This document shows positions 24,890 to 33,261 of a DNA stretch of 64,000 bases, piece by piece. A model generated the notes under the pieces. That model saw only the letters and a list, made by a program, of their open reading frames with translations, searched no databases and had not been told where the DNA came from. Source of the DNA: Lacrimispora sphenoides (GTDB lineage Bacteria > Bacillota > Clostridia > Lachnospirales > Lachnospiraceae); NCBI RefSeq assembly GCF_900105215.1, contig NZ_FOIP01000001.1, positions 620,001 through 684,000 of the forward strand, read 5' to 3'. A program made the position numbers and the translations under genes. The stretch's first letter is position 1; each line of letters starts with the position of its first letter.

Positions 24890-25915
24890 TTACGGAACCC
24901 AAAGTCCGGAAGCGTCAATATGGTAAATACCGTCAACCTTCGTATTCACCGCCAGGCTGCCGTCGCTATAAAGATAATACCACTTTCCAGGCTGCGGCTG
25001 TATCCAGCCGATAGCCATGTCTCCGTCGGAGTTTAAATAATACCACTTACCGTTTATTTGCTGCCAGCCTGTCATCATCTGGGCGTTAGCTCCCATATAA
25101 TACCACTTATCGCCTATTAACTGCCAGCCAACAACTGCGTAGCCATCCTTGTTAAAATAATACCATTTTCCGCTGACCATTTTCCATTGACCGACAACGT
25201 AATTTCCGTCCTCGCCCCGGTATTTTTTTCCGTTCTGATACTCTGCCCAGGTTCCTGAAGTATCACCAAGCTCCTGTACCACGGAATCATCAGAGGTGGT
25301 CACTTCTCCTTCTTTTAAATAATCTTCTTCAGAAGAATCTTTTAGGATCGCCTTTACGGTATAGAAGTATTTATAACCTCCATCCATATACTGCAAAAGA
25401 TCCACAGAAGTAGATGAGGTAGTCAGGCTCTTGACCCAGATTCCGCCTTCCCGGTACAGGATCACCTGGTACCTGGATGCGAAAGGAACCTTTTTCCAGG
25501 AAGCTTTCGTCTTTGCATTGTCGCTCCAACCTGCCTCTTTCGGGCTTTCCAGCATTGCTACCGGAACGTAGGAAACCTTTATTTCGGTTACACCATCTTC
25601 TGCCTTTACAGAAACCAGGCCTCCACCATAAATCGTGCAATCAGATCTGGTAAACGTGCCGTCTACTCTTATGATGCCGGTGATCTTCTTACCTGGAACC
25701 CAATCGTCTACATCCTCCTTGCTCCATTCCGGATTTACTTCAGAATAGTTGACGGTTACAGTCGGAACCTGAGTCCCTTCCGTCCAGCTGCTTTTACTTC
25801 CATTATCCAGGCGGATCTTCAAGCTTCCGGAAGCCGGGACTGTCATCCCAGTTCCCAGAACCATGAAAGCGCATAAAAGCACCAGCCACTTCCTTTTCCC
25901 CTGCATCCACTTCAT
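24890..25915 (-). CDS. secreted protein with cell-wall-binding (choline-binding-type) repeats, 341 aa
   Basis: A signal peptide (WLVLLCAFMVLGTGMTVPASG) is followed by an N-terminal domain of about 80 residues, a fibronectin III-like region (about 115-200: ESPKEAGWSDNAKTKASWKK to EVTTSD), and about five C-terminal repeats of the form GWQxINGKWYYLNSDGxMxxGW. Such aromatic-rich repeats bind teichoic-acid choline or other wall polymers. No catalytic domain is visible, so it is probably a wall-associated or structural protein. It is paralogous in layout to the gene 23 bp upstream (25939-27165), with which it forms an operon ended by a strong terminator. Confidence 0.8.
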   Translation of the reverse strand: MKWMQGKRKWLVLLCAFMVLGTGMTVPASGSLKIRLDNGSKSSWTEGTQVPTVTVNYSEVNPEWSKEDVDDWVPGKKITGIIRVDGTFTRSDCTIYGGGLVSVKAEDGVTEIKVSYVPVAMLESPKEAGWSDNAKTKASWKKVPFASRYQVILYREGGIWVKSLTTSSTSVDLLQYMDGGYKYFYTVKAILKDSSEEDYLKEGEVTTSDDSVVQELGDTSGTWAEYQNGKKYRGEDGNYVVGQWKMVSGKWYYFNKDGYAVVGWQLIGDKWYYMGANAQMMTGWQQINGKWYYLNSDGDMAIGWIQPQPGKWYYLYSDGSLAVNTKVDGIYHIDASGLWVP

Positions 25916-25938
25916 TGTATCTACTTCCTTTCCTGATA

Positions 25939-27165
25939 TTACTTACGCCAGATACCATTGCCGTCTACCGGAAAGCCACTGATGGTAGTATTGACAGCCT
26001 TTGAGCCTTCACCTGGATAGAAGTAGTACCAATTTCCATCTACCTGCCTCCAGCCTTCCTGCATAGCTCCGGTGGAATCCGTATAATACCATTTATTATT
26101 GTAATTAACCCAGCCAGTGATCATGGCTCCCTCTACTCCACTTGTCGTAGATTGATTTAAATAATACCATTTGTTATTGGAAACAACCCAGCCCGTTGTC
26201 ATCGCACCATCGCTGTTTAAGAAATACCATATATTATTCCTCTGCTGCCAGCCGGTGACCATACCTCCGTTTGAATCAAATAAATACCACTTATTATTGA
26301 TTTTAGCCCAGTTGTTCTTCTGATAGGTTCCATCTGGATATCGGTAATACCAGATGTTTCCGGTCTTGATCCAGCCGACTTGGCCGTTTGCTACCGCACT
26401 GTTATCCTGGCCGCTACCATCTGATACCTTTTCCTGGGGCAGGTATACTTCGCCAGATTCCGTCCATTCACTGTTCTTACCATATTTCTGCTCGCTCTCC
26501 GTATAAGGTACGGTACGAACCTTAAAGCTATAGGTGCCTGCCTTTGTCATATAAGGAAAGAAGTTATAAGTGGTAGCCTTCAGCTTCTCCACCTTTTTTA
26601 TAATACTGCTTCCCCGGTATAGATAAACATCATAGGCGCCTGAACTATTATCTACAGAGCTCCACTTGGCAGTGCCGTATCCGGAATCTCTCCAATCAGC
26701 ATCCTGGGGTGATTCATAAGTTCCCTTTACAGGCTTAAAGGTAAATGTGACATACAGAGTATCTGATCCTGAGCGGCTGGAAGAAACATAGGTTCCTCCT
26801 TTAATTGATACATTACTGGACTGATAACCACCCTTAAAAGCATACTCATCGGAGTTTGTTGCCCTTAAAGTCACCTTCATCTTTGGTTCAGAACCAACCT
26901 TCATTTCCTTCGTATCAGATGTGATCCAGTCCAAATCCGTTACTTCGTATCTATCGTTGTTGGCATAAACGTAATTCCCTGTACCTTCGTTAGTCTTAAA
27001 ACTGCTCTCTGATGGCAGCGTATCCCCTGAGGCAAGCTCCTCTAATCCTGCGTAAATGGTCACTGATGTTATGGTCTTTACTGCAGCCAGAGATTCAAAT
27101 GGGATGCTGAGTCCCAGCAGGCTTACCATAGAAGCCATTGCAGCTAACCGTTTAAAAAGTCTCAT
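25939..27165 (-). CDS. secreted protein with cell-wall-binding repeats, 408 aa
   Basis: A signal peptide (MASMVSLLGLSIPFESLAA) is followed by an N-terminal beta-rich domain of about 120 residues, a fibronectin III-like segment starting ESPQDADWRDSGYGTAKW, a short linker (SDGSGQDNSAVANG) and about six C-terminal repeats such as TGWQQRNNIWYFLNSDGAMT. The middle and C-terminal layout matches the downstream gene, so the pair arose by duplication. No enzyme domain is seen. GGGAGG precedes the ATG, and its own promoter lies 65 bp upstream, so expression is separate from the ribosomal operon. Confidence 0.8.
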   Translation of the reverse strand: MRLFKRLAAMASMVSLLGLSIPFESLAAVKTITSVTIYAGLEELASGDTLPSESSFKTNEGTGNYVYANNDRYEVTDLDWITSDTKEMKVGSEPKMKVTLRATNSDEYAFKGGYQSSNVSIKGGTYVSSSRSGSDTLYVTFTFKPVKGTYESPQDADWRDSGYGTAKWSSVDNSSGAYDVYLYRGSSIIKKVEKLKATTYNFFPYMTKAGTYSFKVRTVPYTESEQKYGKNSEWTESGEVYLPQEKVSDGSGQDNSAVANGQVGWIKTGNIWYYRYPDGTYQKNNWAKINNKWYLFDSNGGMVTGWQQRNNIWYFLNSDGAMTTGWVVSNNKWYYLNQSTTSGVEGAMITGWVNYNNKWYYTDSTGAMQEGWRQVDGNWYYFYPGEGSKAVNTTISGFPVDGNGIWRK

Positions 27166-27230
27166 AAAAAAAACCTCCCACTATAAATTAACGTAATTTG
27201 ACAAAACAGTCATCTACTTCTACTACTGAC

Positions 27231-27260
27231 ATTATATCCCTAAAAGCAATTATCCGTCAA
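27231..27260 (-). promoter_or_regulatory. promoter of the secreted repeat protein pair
   Basis: TTGACG (27260-27255), 18-bp spacer, TATAAT (27236-27231). Confidence 0.65.
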
Positions 27261-27313
27261 CTTACGATATTCTTTCTTTATTCTTGCATTTCTGTATGGA
27301 TTAGCAGTAAAAC

Positions 27314-27352
27314 AAAAAAATCCCGATATTGGAGGTGCTCCAATACTGGGTT
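27314..27352 (-). terminator. probable terminator of the alpha ribosomal operon
   Basis: CCCAGTATTGGAG-CAC-CTCCAATATCGGG (one mismatch, one wobble) followed by ATTTTTTT on the minus strand. It is the first T-tailed hairpin after rplQ. Confidence 0.75.
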
Positions 27353-27359
27353 GGGGGGT

Positions 27360-27507
27360 GCAGTGCAAGCTGGCGGGTCGTTGAGTCCGCAGTGCAAGTT
27401 GGCAAAATTTTGGATTTGCCAGCTCACGGGCATTCGCCCTATGAAGAAAGGTTCGATAAGATTTTCTTATGTGCAAGCACAACGAAAATTTTATCGAACC
27501 TTTCTTC
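27360..27507. repeat. structured repeat region downstream of rplQ
   Basis: Contains a 24-bp inverted repeat beginning GAAGAAAGGTTCG (27443-27466 with 27484-27507, one mismatch, 17-nt loop), a 15-bp direct repeat GCAGTGCAAGyTGGC (27360-27374 and 27389-27403, 29-bp period) and a hairpin TGGCAAA/TTTGCCA (27400-27421). No coding frame is convincing. It may be a miniature mobile element or an mRNA-stabilising 3' structure. Confidence 0.6.
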
Positions 27508-27531
27508 AGCACTGCTCATTGCTTTCGTGGA

Positions 27532-28068
27532 TTATACCAGTTCAAGCACGACTGCCATAGCTCCGTCACCCTTACGCTGGCCGATCTTAACGATACGTGT
27601 GTAACCACCGTTGCGGGATACGTACTTTGGTGCAACTTCTTCAAACAGTTTCTTTGGCAGATCAACAGATTTTGTATTTTTCTTTCTTCCAGCAGCCTGT
27701 GCAGGAACTTCTGTTACATCGTAAAGAACCTTTAACATCTGTCTTCTTGCGTGAAGTCTGGAAGGAAGGTCTTTCTTGATCTCTTTCTCTACTTCATCGT
27801 ATACGGTAACTTTCTTGCCGTTAACAACTTCTTTTACTCTCTTGCCGTCTTTATCTTTACGTGCAACCTTTGCAGTAACCTTAACAGTCTCAAAGTTGTC
27901 TTTCTCTTTTACCGCTAAAGCGATGAGGCCTTCAGCCACCTTGCGGATTTCTTTTGCTCTTGCCTCTGTTGTCACGATTTTGCCATTATATAATAATGCA
28001 GTTACCTGGCTTCTGATTAATGCTTTTCTCTGGCTGGAAGTTTTTCCCAGCTTTCTATATCCTGCCAT
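27532..28068 (-). CDS. rplQ: 50S ribosomal protein L17 with internal insertion
   Basis: 178 residues; the normal bacterial protein is about 115-130. The N-terminal MAGYRKLGKTSSQRKALIRS and C-terminal GGYTRIVKIGQRKGDGAMAVVLELV are standard L17. The extra sequence lies in the middle (about residues 62-105), a Lys/Glu/Val-rich stretch, of a kind I associate with Clostridium XIVa relatives. L17 lies near the polypeptide exit tunnel. The start at 28068 follows GGAGGAATATTAAA. It is the last gene of the alpha operon. Confidence 0.93.
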   Translation of the reverse strand: MAGYRKLGKTSSQRKALIRSQVTALLYNGKIVTTEARAKEIRKVAEGLIALAVKEKDNFETVKVTAKVARKDKDGKRVKEVVNGKKVTVYDEVEKEIKKDLPSRLHARRQMLKVLYDVTEVPAQAAGRKKNTKSVDLPKKLFEEVAPKYVSRNGGYTRIVKIGQRKGDGAMAVVLELV

Positions 28069-28166
28069 TTTAATATTCCTCCATTTGTGGAACACAGGTA
28101 CATGCTTCTTCGGACTTACTGTACCGGCGCTTAATCTCCATAAATTACATGCTTCAAGCGGTCCAG

Positions 28167-29135
28167 TTATACACCGGCATCATCGCTTGGGTTAAGCTGC
28201 AAGCCTAACTCTTTTAATTTAGCCAACACTTCTTCTAAAGACTTGCGGCCCAGGTTACGAACCTTCATCATATCCTCAGAGGTACGGTTACACAGTTCTT
28301 CTACTGTATTGATGCCGGCTCTCTTCAGACAGTTGTATGAACGGACGGAAAGCTCCAGTTCATCAATGTTCATTTCCAGAACCTTTTCCTTTTCATTATC
28401 CTCTTTTTCCACCATAACTTCTGCAGTCTTGGCGTTCTCAGATAAATCAATGAACAGGTTTAAGTGCTCGCTGAGCACCTTAGCGGCAAGGCTGACCGCT
28501 TCATCCGGTGCCGAAGTACCGTTTGTAAAAACATCTAATGTCAGCTTATCATAATCGGTAACCTGACCTACTCGGGTGTTTTCTACCGTCATGTTGACGC
28601 GCTCGACTGGTGTATAGATAGAATCAACGGCAATCACGCCAATCGGTAAATCTTCACTCTTATTCTTGTCTGCGCTTACATAGCCACGGCCCTTAGTGAT
28701 AGTAAGTTCCATATAGAACTTGCTGTCCGTGCCGCCGCTGAGAGTTGCAATGATCTGTTCCGGATTCATGACCTCAATATCCGGATCCGCCTGAATGTCC
28801 GCAGCCGTAATAACGCCTTCGCCTTCAAACTCAATGTATGCAACCTTAGCTTCGTTGGTATCGCTATTATTCTTAATAGATAAGCTCTTGATGTTCATGA
28901 TGATCTCAGTCACATCTTCCTTAACTCCTGGAATAGAACTGAATTCATGCAAAACGCCGTCGATTTTTACCTGACTTACTGCAGCGCCCGGTAAGGAAGA
29001 AAGCATGATTCTTCTCAAGGAATTTCCTAAAGTCGTGCCATAACCTCTTTCAAGCGGTTCAACTACAAATTTGCCATATTTCTTGTCTTCTGAGATTTCA
29101 GCAATCTCAATGTTTGGTTTTTCAAAATCGAACAC
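28167..29135 (-). CDS. rpoA: DNA-directed RNA polymerase subunit alpha
   Basis: 322 residues. The N-terminal assembly domain has [23 protein letters not shown], and the C-terminal domain that contacts UP elements and activators has [22 protein letters not shown] and [14 protein letters not shown]. Translation starts at GTG (29135), eight bases after AGGAGGG; the frame is open for another 31 codons upstream, but that region is the intergenic leader. It lies between rpsD and rplQ as in other Firmicutes. Confidence 0.95.
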   Translation of the reverse strand: MFDFEKPNIEIAEISEDKKYGKFVVEPLERGYGTTLGNSLRRIMLSSLPGAAVSQVKIDGVLHEFSSIPGVKEDVTEIIMNIKSLSIKNNSDTNEAKVAYIEFEGEGVITAADIQADPDIEVMNPEQIIATLSGGTDSKFYMELTITKGRGYVSADKNKSEDLPIGVIAVDSIYTPVERVNMTVENTRVGQVTDYDKLTLDVFTNGTSAPDEAVSLAAKVLSEHLNLFIDLSENAKTAEVMVEKEDNEKEKVLEMNIDELELSVRSYNCLKRAGINTVEELCNRTSEDMMKVRNLGRKSLEEVLAKLKELGLQLNPSDDAGV

Positions 29136-29188
29136 TAATAGCCCCTCCTTTTGGGTATTTTGTATCGAGGGTCTTATACTCAAACCTT

Positions 29189-29209
29189 GCCCAGGGGGAA
29201 CCCCTGGGC
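29189..29209. other. GC-rich perfect hairpin between rpsD and rpoA
   Basis: GCCCAGGGG-GAA-CCCCTGGGC, 9 bp with a 3-nt loop and no T-tract. It would fold in the mRNA about 50 bases before the rpoA start and could be a pause, processing or attenuation element. Confidence 0.5.
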
Positions 29210-29239
29210 GAAAGCCGGCTTCAATCAACAGACTTTCAA

Positions 29240-29833
29240 TTATTTGGAGTACAACTCGACGATAAGCATTTCATTCACCGGAACATCAATCTCATCTCTT
29301 GTTGGTAACTCTTTAACAGTACCACGTAAATTCTCATGGTCAACATCAAGCCATGCCGGAACCATACGTCCAGCGGTTGATTCCTGAACACTTTTGAATC
29401 TTGCATTGGCTTTGCATTTCTCTTTAACTTCGATCACATCTCCAGCCTTAATTAAATAGGAAGGAATGTTTACGCATTTGCCGTTTACAAGAATGCTCTT
29501 GTGGTCAACCATCTGTCTGGTCTCTCTTCTTGTTCTTCCGAATCCCATACGGAATACTACATTGTCAAGTCTTCTCTCAAGAAGGATCATCAGGTTTTCA
29601 CCCACAAGACCATTCATTCTGGAAGCCTTCGCATAGTAGTTACGGAAAGGTTTCTCAAGAACTCCGTAGATGAATTTGGCTTTCTGCTTTTCTCTAAGCT
29701 GAATGCCGTACTCACTCATCTTTCTGTTAGCTCTTTTTAATTCTCTGTTTGATTTTTTATCTATTCCTAAATAGATTGGATCAAGACCAAGGGATCTACA
29801 TCTTTTAAGAACAGGAACTCTATCAACTGCCAC
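29240..29833 (-). CDS. rpsD: 30S ribosomal protein S4
   Basis: 197 residues, a normal length. The S4 RNA-binding core is [33 protein letters not shown]. The N-terminus ([19 protein letters not shown]) lacks the zinc-binding cysteine set found in some S4 proteins, so this is the zinc-free form. S4 nucleates 30S assembly and represses the alpha operon in many bacteria; its place here between rpsK and rpoA fits that. Confidence 0.96.
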   Translation of the reverse strand: MAVDRVPVLKRCRSLGLDPIYLGIDKKSNRELKRANRKMSEYGIQLREKQKAKFIYGVLEKPFRNYYAKASRMNGLVGENLMILLERRLDNVVFRMGFGRTRRETRQMVDHKSILVNGKCVNIPSYLIKAGDVIEVKEKCKANARFKSVQESTAGRMVPAWLDVDHENLRGTVKELPTRDEIDVPVNEMLIVELYSK

Positions 29834-29849
29834 TGTAATTACCTCCTAA

Positions 29850-30251
29850 TTAGACTCTTCTACGTTTTGGTGGACGACAACCGTTATGTGGAACCGGGGT
29901 TACATCCTTAATGCTGGTTACCTCTAATCCGCATGCCTGAAGTGCGCGAATAGCTGCTTCACGGCCTGAACCAGGACCTTTAACCATAACGTCTACTGAT
30001 TTTAAACCATGTATAAGAGCTGCCTTAGTAGCAGTTTCTGCCGCCATCTGAGCTGCATATGGAGTAGATTTCCTTGAACCTCTGAAGCCAAGACCACCAG
30101 CACTTGCCCAGGATAATGCATTACCCTGTGTATCTGTTAATGTCACGATCGTGTTATTAAAAGATGACTGGATATGTGCTTGTCCGCGTTCAACGTTTTT
30201 CTTTACGCGCTTTTTTGTCACTTTTTTAGTAGTGGACACTTTTTTAGCCAT
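29850..30251 (-). CDS. rpsK: 30S ribosomal protein S11
   Basis: 133 residues. Typical stretches are [48 protein letters not shown] and the conserved end [13 protein letters not shown]. The N-terminus is unusually lysine-rich. S11 sits on the 30S platform at the E-site mRNA. It follows rpsM by 141 bp, a longer gap than usual within this operon, which holds a small GTGAG/CTCAC hairpin. Confidence 0.96.
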   Translation of the reverse strand: MAKKVSTTKKVTKKRVKKNVERGQAHIQSSFNNTIVTLTDTQGNALSWASAGGLGFRGSRKSTPYAAQMAAETATKAALIHGLKSVDVMVKGPGSGREAAIRALQACGLEVTSIKDVTPVPHNGCRPPKRRRV

Positions 30252-30392
30252 TTTAAACTAACCTACTTTCTTTTTACTTGCATCTGAATCCTGTTATTCC
30301 TGTTTTTAAAACATGTAACGTGATTCGCTGTTGTTGGATAATGAAGTTCTTTCACACTGATCTGGTGAGATAACTCACTAAATGTTCAATGC

Positions 30393-30761
30393 TTATTTCT
30401 TCTTGTTTGCTACAGTCTTTCTAGGACCCTTACGAGTTCTTGCGTTGGTCTTTGTCTTCTGACCACGAACTGGCAGGCTCTTTCTATGACGGATTCCACG
30501 GTAGCATCCGATTTCCTGAAGTCTCTTGATGTTCATAGCGATCTCTCTACGTAAATCACCTTCAACAATCTGAGAATCAGTAATTACTGATGAAATTCTT
30601 TTTACTTCGTCGTCTGTTAAGTCCTTAACACGAGTATCAGGACTAACGCCAGCCTCTGTCAGGATGCGGTTTGAACTTGTTCTGCCGATACCGTAGATAT
30701 AGGTCAAGCCGATCTCAACACGTTTTTCTCTTGGTAAATCAACACCTGAAATACGAGCCAT
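30393..30761 (-). CDS. rpsM: 30S ribosomal protein S13
   Basis: 122 residues. It starts [26 protein letters not shown] (helix-two-turn-helix region) and ends with the basic tail [18 protein letters not shown] that contacts P-site tRNA. Family length is 118-124. GGAGGTGTAATACACAA precedes the ATG. It follows rpmJ by 27 bp. Confidence 0.96.
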   Translation of the reverse strand: MARISGVDLPREKRVEIGLTYIYGIGRTSSNRILTEAGVSPDTRVKDLTDDEVKRISSVITDSQIVEGDLRREIAMNIKRLQEIGCYRGIRHRKSLPVRGQKTKTNARTRKGPRKTVANKKK

Positions 30762-30788
30762 TTGTGTATTACACCTCCATTATTTTTT

Positions 30789-30902
30789 TTAACCTTGTCT
30801 CTGCTTATGCTTAGGATTTTCACAGATTACTCTGATACTGCCTTTTCTCTTAATGATTTTGCATTTTTCGCAAATCGGTTTGACTGATGATCTAACCTTC
30901 AC
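30789..30902 (-). CDS. rpmJ: 50S ribosomal protein L36
   Basis: 37 residues, starting at [23 protein letters not shown], then the second half with C and H of the zinc knuckle ([11 protein letters not shown]). The Cys-x2-Cys and Cys/His residues make it the zinc-binding form. AAAGGAGAATTGCT precedes the GTG. At 114 bases it is easy to overlook. It is the first gene after a long structured leader, and leads rpsM-rpsK-rpsD-rpoA-rplQ. Confidence 0.93.
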   Translation of the reverse strand: MKVRSSVKPICEKCKIIKRKGSIRVICENPKHKQRQG

Positions 30903-31130
30903 AGCAATTCTCCTTTCCGTTATGCGCCCTTTCACATGAAGCACTTGCCGTCTATTAAAAGACGTTTCCGCGCGAAAGCGCTCCCCCGCACCCGGCCGGC
31001 TCTGTTACGAGCCTGGTGGCGATGGAGCTCTTTTTGGAAAGAGCCTTCTGAGTATACCCGCAGTGTGTTTTATCGTAAAACCAGTGCTGCCCATAAGGGC
31101 ATAATACACCCAGTATTTCAACAAAGTCGC
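30903..31130 (-). ncRNA. long hairpin-rich leader of the rpmJ-rpsM operon
   Basis: The 345-bp gap between infA and rpmJ holds a promoter and a roughly 228-nt leader with six consecutive hairpins: 31088-31101 (TGCCC/GGGCA), 31067-31081 (GTTTTA/TAAAAC), 31027-31044 (GCTCTTT/AAAGAGC), 30998-31013 (GGCTC/GAGCC), 30970-30981 (GCGC/GCGC) and 30949-30964 (CGTCT/AGACG). No open frame explains it. It is probably a ribosomal-protein autoregulatory leader; the binding protein (S4, S13 or other) is not evident. Confidence 0.6.
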
Positions 31131-31136
31131 TATAGC

Positions 31137-31165
31137 ATTATAACACTGTTTATTTTAAAATGCAA
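31137..31165 (-). promoter_or_regulatory. internal promoter of the alpha operon
   Basis: TTGCAT (31165-31160), 17-bp spacer, extended -10 TGtTATAAT (hexamer 31142-31137). Confidence 0.75.
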
Positions 31166-31247
31166 GCACTTTTTCCTATATATTTATTAACCCTTTACCC
31201 TGGTGTGTCGCACTAGGGAAACAGGCAGTGTTTAATAAAACAGCGCC

Positions 31248-31466
31248 TTATTTGTCTCTCCAGATGATCCTTCCCTTGCTTAAATCATAAGGGGACATCT
31301 CAATGGTTACTTTATCTCCCGGTAAAATACGAATGTAGTTCATGCGAAGTTTTCCGCTGATGTGAGCAAGTACCTGATGGCCATTCTCCAGTTCTACCTG
31401 GAACATGGCGTTGGGAAGCTTCTCCACAACGGTTCCTTCAATTTCAATAACATCTGCTTTTGACAT
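31248..31466 (-). CDS. infA: translation initiation factor IF-1
   Basis: 72 residues, exactly the family size. The OB-fold reads [53 protein letters not shown]-1 occupies the 30S A site during initiation. GGAGGTAAGCTTT precedes the ATG. It follows the KOW gene by 5 bp and is the last gene before the gap carrying the alpha-operon promoter. Confidence 0.97.
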   Translation of the reverse strand: MSKADVIEIEGTVVEKLPNAMFQVELENGHQVLAHISGKLRMNYIRILPGDKVTIEMSPYDLSKGRIIWRDK

Positions 31467-31471
31467 AAAGC

Positions 31472-31753
31472 TTACCTCCTAACAACCTGTTCTTCTCTTT
31501 TGAAACATCTGATGAAATGTTTGATTTCTTCATCGGTGACTAATTTATTTTCCCGGATCTTTACTCCGGGTGAATGCTTCTCCCATAAAAGGGCTTCCAC
31601 ATGCTTTTTCTTTTTCTTCTTCGGGCAGTTTAAACGTCTGCTTTTTCCGTCCACCAGATATATATATTCGCCTTCCTCCCGCAATATGAAGAAATAACCG
31701 CCTTTATCATGACCCGCCGCAGATTTTACAAATGCTCCGGTAGTTAATTTCAT
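31472..31753 (-). CDS. KOW-domain RNA-binding protein (L14e/L6e-like)
   Basis: 93 residues. The N-terminal KOW-like strand pair ([33 protein letters not shown]) is followed by a lysine run (KKKKKK) and a helical tail. Proteins of this type sit between map and infA in many Clostridia and Bacilli and are thought to bind RNA or the ribosome; their exact role is unknown. The start is placed at 31753, with GAGG eight bases upstream and 10 bp clear of the map stop; an earlier in-frame start would overlap map. Confidence 0.85.
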   Translation of the reverse strand: MKLTTGAFVKSAAGHDKGGYFFILREEGEYIYLVDGKSRRLNCPKKKKKKHVEALLWEKHSPGVKIRENKLVTDEEIKHFIRCFKREEQVVRR

Positions 31754-31763
31754 GGGCATTTCC

Positions 31764-32528
31764 TCAGCGGTCACAGGAAACCAGACTAAGAATCTCCGGT
31801 TCACCCTCTGTAATCAGCACGGTATTTTCATAGTGAGCGGAAAGGCTGCCATCCTCTGTTACTACGGTCCAGTCATCATCAAGCCATACGACCTCCGGTG
31901 TTCCCCCATTGATCATGGGTTCGATGGCCAGGGTCATTCCCGGCTTTAATTTGATTCCCCGTCTTTTCTGTGCAAAGTTCGGCACCTCCGGCTCCTCATG
32001 GAGATGAGAACCGATTCCATGGCCTACCAGATCCCGTACAACTCCAAATCCAAATTTTTCTGCATGGATCTGGATTGCAGCAGATATATCATTCAGATGA
32101 TTGCCAGATTTTGCAAATTTAATCCCTTCAAAGAAACATTGTCTTGTCACTTCTATGAGCTGCCCTGCGAAAGGAGTGATCTCCCCGATTCCGTAAGTCC
32201 TTGCCGCATCGGAATGATATCCTTTGTAAATAACCCCGGCATCCAGGCTTACGATATCGCCCTCCATTAAAATCCGTTTCTTACTTGGAATCCCATGAAC
32301 CACTTCATCGTTTACAGAAACGCAGATGGAGGCAGGATATCCGTTATAGTTCAGGAAAGAGGGCTTACAGCCGTAGCTCCTTATGATTTCTTCTCCCAGA
32401 TGATCAATATCCCAGGTTGTCATTCCCGGCTTCAAGGCTTTTGAAAGCTCTTCATGAGTTTTACTAAGAATCTTTCCTGCCTCTCTCATAAGTTCTATCT
32501 CTCTTGCAGATTTAATCGTAACTGACAT
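31764..32528 (-). CDS. map: type I methionine aminopeptidase
   Basis: 254 residues. Metal ligands are visible in order: Asp in VSLDAGVIYKG, Asp in HSDAARTYG, His in LVGHGIGSHLHEEP, Glu in AIEPMINGG and Glu at the end (EDGSLSAHYENTVLITE). It removes the initiator methionine from nascent proteins. It is directly downstream of adk (3 bp) in the spc operon. No SEC-C zinc tail is present. Confidence 0.96.
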   Translation of the reverse strand: MSVTIKSAREIELMREAGKILSKTHEELSKALKPGMTTWDIDHLGEEIIRSYGCKPSFLNYNGYPASICVSVNDEVVHGIPSKKRILMEGDIVSLDAGVIYKGYHSDAARTYGIGEITPFAGQLIEVTRQCFFEGIKFAKSGNHLNDISAAIQIHAEKFGFGVVRDLVGHGIGSHLHEEPEVPNFAQKRRGIKLKPGMTLAIEPMINGGTPEVVWLDDDWTVVTEDGSLSAHYENTVLITEGEPEILSLVSCDR

Positions 32529-32531
32529 AAA

Positions 32532-33176
32532 CTATGCTCCTAATAGGTCAGCGATGTCCGAGAACACCTTGTTTAATTCCTGAGTTCCATCAATATTCAC
32601 CAGCACACCAGCTTCCTTATAATATTCGATCAGAGGCTTTGTCTGATCATGGTAAACCGACAAACGCTTTTTAACAGTTTCCGGCTTATCGTCATCCCGC
32701 AAAACAAGCCCTGCTCCACACACGTTGCATACATCGGGAACCCTGCTTGGATTATACACAATATGATATGTAGCTCCGCAGGCAATGCAAGCACGACGGC
32801 CTGCCATTCTGTCTATAATTATCTCATCCGGTACATCCACATTAATCGCAAAGTCAATCTTCTGTCCCATATCAGAAAGCGCCTTTTTAAGGCTTTCCGC
32901 CTGGGGAATGGTTCTTGGAAAACCATCCAGTACGTATCCGTTTTCACAGTCATCACTTTGAATACGTTCCATCAGCATGCCAATGGTCAGTTCATCCGGC
33001 ACAAGAGTGCCCTGATCCATGTATTCCTTTGCCTTCCTGCCTAACTCTGTTCCCTCTTTAATATTGGAGCGGAAAATATCTCCAGTAGAAATATGGGGAA
33101 TCTGATACTTTTCAGCAATTTTTTTTGCCTGGGTACCTTTGCCGGCACCAGGAGCACCTAACATGATAATTCTCAT
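32532..33176 (-). CDS. adk: adenylate kinase (zinc LID type)
   Basis: 214 residues. It has Walker A LGAPGAGKGTQ, AMP-binding and hinge motifs FRSNIKEGTELGRKAKEYMDQG and GFPRTIPQA, and a LID domain with a four-cysteine zinc site (CIACGATYHI...CNVCG). It interconverts ATP, AMP and ADP. The start at 33176 follows GGGAGGGACTGTTT; upstream in-frame codons belong to the gap to secY. Confidence 0.96.
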   Translation of the reverse strand: MRIIMLGAPGAGKGTQAKKIAEKYQIPHISTGDIFRSNIKEGTELGRKAKEYMDQGTLVPDELTIGMLMERIQSDDCENGYVLDGFPRTIPQAESLKKALSDMGQKIDFAINVDVPDEIIIDRMAGRRACIACGATYHIVYNPSRVPDVCNVCGAGLVLRDDDKPETVKKRLSVYHDQTKPLIEYYKEAGVLVNIDGTQELNKVFSDIADLLGA

Positions 33177-33261
33177 AAACAGTCCCTCCCTTGCTTCCTT
33201 AAGGTTAAATAACACAAATTCCAAGAGAAACACGCCGTGCGTGTTTCTCTTGGTTTGTCCT

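Noticed and set aside
27198..27560. Several 90-120-codon frames on both strands downstream of rplQ
   Set aside because: They arise from the inverted and direct repeats in this segment, have no ribosome binding sites and overlap promoters and terminators.
30936..31190. 84-codon plus-strand frame between infA and rpmJ
   Set aside because: It runs antisense through the hairpin-rich leader and the promoter; codon use is unlike that of genes.
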